A stretch of 24,423 nucleotides of DNA from Phoronis ovalis. Taxonomy: Eukaryota > Phoronida > Phoronidae. The notes under the pieces were generated by a model. The model saw nothing but the letters and a program-made list of their open reading frames with translations, was not told the origin of the DNA and did not search any database. Position 1 is the stretch's first letter. Every line of letters starts with the position of its first letter. The stretch lies in assembly GCA_028565635.1 (NCBI GenBank), contig JAOXYB010066722.1, positions 1 through 24,423 on the forward strand, in the 5' to 3' direction. Positions 22,209-24,423 of the stretch are shown here, one piece after another. The translations under genes were made by a program, and so were the position numbers.

Positions 22209-22249
22209 TTGGTCATTGATTGGCCAAAGCTTAATTAATCATTGACCAA
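22209..22249 (+). promoter_or_regulatory. Inverted repeat in the presumed U3 region
   Basis: TTGGTCATTGAT and ATCATTGACCAA form an 11-of-12-bp inverted pair with a 17-base spacer. It lies about 180 bp upstream of the TATA box. A role as paired regulatory site or hairpin is unproven. Confidence 0.45.
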
Positions 22250-22430
22250 ATCAGATGTACGTGCTTCAACTATAATCCAGATACTTAGTTCCAAAAGTTT
22301 TCATTGATATTGCGTCATAAACACCCTTTTATCTAATGAATGAACTGATCAAACCATACAATTGTTTACGTGTTTTCTGGCTTCTGATTTAAGCATAACA
22401 CCTGATGGTCAAGGTGCAATCTTCTTTCTG

Positions 22431-22437
22431 TATAAAA
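22431..22437 (+). promoter_or_regulatory. TATA box of the LTR promoter
   Basis: TATAAAA within the presumed LTR, about 190 bp upstream of the gag ATG, with a pyrimidine-rich stretch just before it. Confidence 0.45.
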
Positions 22438-22628
22438 CCTTTGTAATCATTAATTAAAATCTGTCTGAGTTACACCTTACAACCTTGTTGTGTTTTACTT
22501 CATTCCTAAGCATAACAGTTGATAGAGAATCCAACGATCTGCCGGAATTTTCAACAAGTTAAAAATTCAAGAAGGTATAAAAACTTTATTTTATATTGTG
22601 TTTCAACATTGGTTAATTTTGATCATTT

Positions 22629-23600
22629 ATGCCTGTAGAAACCAGATCCAGACGCAACCTAACCAACATGTCTCAGGACCAAGAAGCGGGCAAAGAGAAC
22701 CCACAACAACAACCACAATCGTCGCAGCCAACTCCGAATCCGACTGCACATTCATCAGATCTCCATCCCGAAACAATTGACGGTAATCATAAAGATCCGG
22801 CAATTTGGTTCACAACTTTTAAACATTATTGTATTTATAGAGGACTTATGGGAACAAAACAATGTGCTGCATTTTCATTGTTGCTCCGTGATTCGGCAAA
22901 GGTATGGCATTCCACCCTCTCTGTCGACGTTAAAAACGAGTTCGCCCAACTTCGAACTGCTTTCAAAAAACGATATGTTCAATCACGTCTTGACTTTACA
23001 TACTCTGATATGCAAATCTTGTGGACAACAACTCAAAATCAAAATGAAGATTATTGTTCATACCTTGAACGTGCTCGTAGTCAAGCCGCCTGTACCGAAA
23101 CAGACCTAAAAACTGCCTATCAAGCAGCACTCGGTGGAATGAAATCCGAAATTCGAGCACTGGTTCTGACTGGAAACCCAAAATAATTCACAGATTTGGA
23201 GGCCGCAACTAGTCTAGTTCAAGGCGCATTTCCACAAAAACAATTTGTTACTACTAATCGAATATCTAATCTTAGTTTTTCAGACATAGCTGGTCACTCT
23301 GGTACACAGAACACAGGTTACAGTTCAGTGAAGTATTGCAATCATTGTGGTAAGTTACATGATTTTTCTGTCAACAAATATTTTGTTTGCCCCGCCTGTC
23401 GTTTAGTTTGCTATAATTGCAATCGTAAGGGTCACGTCCCCCGGGCTTGTCGTCAAGTAAAACGTCCTAACCCGCCCCCTTCAAAGTCAACTAACCCAAA
23501 TCCCTTTTACAGACCTCACTTTATCGTTCCACCAACTCCCCAACAAAATTTTTATCCAGATCCGCGCCCACAAATTTATTCTAGCCCACGTTTTTTCTAA
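22629..23600 (+). pseudogene. gag: Retrotransposon gag (capsid-like region and zinc knuckle), interrupted
   Basis: The ATG at 22629 opens a Gln/Pro/Ser-rich N-terminus, then a retrotransposon capsid-like region (roughly codons 55-150) with spaced Trp, Phe and Leu and a KKRYVQ motif typical of Ty3/gypsy gag. A TAA at 23184-23186 interrupts the frame; the same frame then continues to TAA at 23598-23600. The second part has a Cys-rich stretch and a standard CX2CX4HX4C zinc knuckle (CYNCNRKGHVPRAC, 23409-23450), which binds RNA during packaging, then a Pro/Asn-rich tail. The internal stop should prevent full-length Gag unless suppressed, so I treat it as degraded. The frame runs directly toward protease in another phase. 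Confidence 0.85.
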
Positions 23601-24240
23601 TTTTCAAACTCGACAAAGTAATTCTTCAAATGCCCCATGTTTTAATAATTTTCGAAATCGTTCTAGAAATGTCCATAACCAATGACAGCCATCAATCAGC
23701 AACCATGCACCCTCCTTTAACGCTTCCTCATATAATTCCCGTATACCAGTTTCAATAAAGAACCCTCGCACAAACCGTATGTTTGATGTTCCAGCCCTTA
23801 TAGATACCGGCTCCAATCATTCTATAATTTCTGAAAACTGTTTACGTAACAAATTACAAATAGAACCTAAATTGAATAAAACTGGTAAAAATTTTTATAG
23901 CATAAATGGTCAATGCAACACGTTAGGTTCCATAATTCTCCCTGTATCTTTTGGCAATTCATATACCACAAATATAGAATTTTACGTATTTCCAAATTTA
24001 GCTATAAATGTAATTCTTGGTTACAAATGTTTAAAATCCCATAAAGTTTTTTTGGACGTTGCAGATGATAAATTCACCATGAATTCTCCTATTCATCTTA
24101 ATTTACCTCTAATAAATTGGAATAAAATTGATGTAGTTCATTGTGCTAGCCATGTCACACTACCCCCACAAAGTGAAAGCGTTTTTCAAATAAGATTTCC
24201 TATAGAAATTGGTCAAAAGATGTTTCCTATCAGTGTATGA
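23599..24240 (+). pseudogene. pol: Retrotransposon pol: basic linker and aspartic protease, interrupted
   Basis: This frame is +1 relative to gag. It starts in an Asn/Arg/Ser-rich linker overlapping the gag stop, has a TGA at 23683-23685, then stays open to TGA at 24238-24240. The protease has the active-site motif ALIDTGSNHSIIS (catalytic Asp at 23803-23805) and a downstream hydrophobic ILGYKCL in place of the usual ILG(L/M)DFL. Active retroviral-type proteases work as dimers to process Gag-Pol. The length of the protease region (about 100 residues) is normal. The ATG at 23779 is probably only an internal Met rather than a true start. Confidence 0.8.
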
Positions 24241-24423
24241 ACCATTTAATTCAAACGGCCGGCCCTCATAAAACTCGAAATCTTGTAGGTGCACGTTGTT
24301 TAATCACTAACAAAAATGGTAAAGCTTTTTGTCGTTATATTAATCGTACCAAAAATTATATAAATTTAAATCCATCCACCCGTTTAGGTACAATTACTAA
24401 AATCGAAGAAAATAATATTCGTT
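24210..24423 (+). pseudogene. pol: Retrotransposon pol continuation toward reverse transcriptase, cut by window end
   Basis: Shortly before the protease-frame TGA, coding character moves to another phase (codons starting at positions divisible by 3), open from about 24210 to the end. It reads NLVGARCLITNKNGKAFCR and then a polar stretch, resembling the protease-to-reverse-transcriptase connector of gypsy-type Pol. No catalytic reverse transcriptase motif is reached. The frame change indicates an indel at about 24.21-24.24 kb. Confidence 0.6.

Larger units (their letters stand above)
22183..22517 (+). mobile_element. Probable 5' LTR of a Ty3/gypsy element
   Basis: Borders are inferred from TGTTAC at 22183 and the inverted end ATAACA at 22517, giving 335 bp. 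Inside are an inverted repeat (22209-22220 and 22238-22249, one mismatch), a TATA box (TATAAAA, 22431-22437) and a downstream ATTAAA (22453-22458), in the order expected of U3, R and U5. The gag start lies 112 bp further on. AAGCATAACA occurs at both 22391-22400 and 22508-22517 or so, so the right border is uncertain. The 3' LTR is outside the window and no convincing primer-binding site starting TGG follows, so this stays provisional. Confidence 0.45.
22183..24423 (+). mobile_element. 5' part of a degenerate Ty3/gypsy LTR retrotransposon
   Basis: Order LTR, gag with zinc knuckle, aspartic protease, start of the reverse transcriptase lead-in fits Ty3/gypsy (Metaviridae) elements; in Ty1/copia the protease is followed by integrase, which is not seen here but cannot be excluded downstream. 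Two stops (23184, 23683) and two frame changes (about 23591-23600 and 24.21-24.24 kb) suggest an old copy. The 3' half lies beyond the window. Confidence 0.8.

Noticed and set aside
22777-23109. 110-codon plus-strand ORF overlapping gag
   Set aside because: It is an alternative frame of the gag capsid region, which has a clear family pattern in the main frame.
1-24423. CRISPR array, bacterial operon or prophage
   Set aside because: No regularly spaced direct repeats with unique spacers; introns and eukaryotic repeats indicate an animal genome.

Overview
The window reads as AT-rich animal nuclear DNA. It has one spliced gene with GT-AG introns, long gene-poor stretches full of degenerate repeats, and the 5' part of a Ty3/gypsy-type LTR retrotransposon. 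No bacterial operons, Shine-Dalgarno sites or rRNA/tRNA genes are visible. The style (AT-rich, GGTCA/TGACC-rich dispersed repeats, secreted leucine-rich-repeat protein, gypsy element) fits an invertebrate, probably a protostome, but I cannot name the organism.

Main gene, minus strand, 6720 down to 2174. Four coding exons join with matching phases into one 3006-nt CDS of 1001 aa. Exon 1 carries a signal peptide and the start of an LRRNT cap. Exon 2 carries the rest of the cap, about 21 leucine-rich repeats and most of an LRRCT cap. Exon 3 supplies the last LRRCT cysteine and a linker. Exon 4 is a trypsin-fold domain with Thr at the catalytic His position, a retained Asp, and Asp at the catalytic Ser position, so it is a pseudoprotease. 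The product is therefore a predicted secreted LRR-pseudoprotease fusion. This is the most interesting object in the window. A splice acceptor just 5' of the ATG implies a further upstream 5'UTR exon that I could not locate.

Left flank, 1-2173. Non-coding, with TGACC/AGGTCA-rich repeat debris, a perfect 10-bp hairpin at 248-272, a 57-bp imperfect duplication near 1.5 kb, and a possible poly(A) signal for the main gene at 1756-1761.

Middle, 6728-22182. About 15 kb without a convincing gene. It holds a three-copy 18-bp minisatellite at 7.4 kb, a short patch at 7.66-7.71 kb echoing both exon 2 and the gene's upstream flank, a small stem-loop at 18.0 kb, a degenerate TTATTCCGC repeat at 20.0 kb, a 119-bp MITE-like inverted-repeat unit at 20.3 kb, and two weak coding-like patches at 20.7 and 21.4 kb. 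Part of it may be the first intron or promoter region of the main gene.

Right edge, 22183-24423. A plus-strand, degenerate Ty3/gypsy element: a probable 5' LTR, gag with capsid-like and zinc-knuckle regions, an aspartic protease, and the lead-in to reverse transcriptase, cut by the window end. Two in-frame stops and two frame changes indicate it is probably not functional as it stands.
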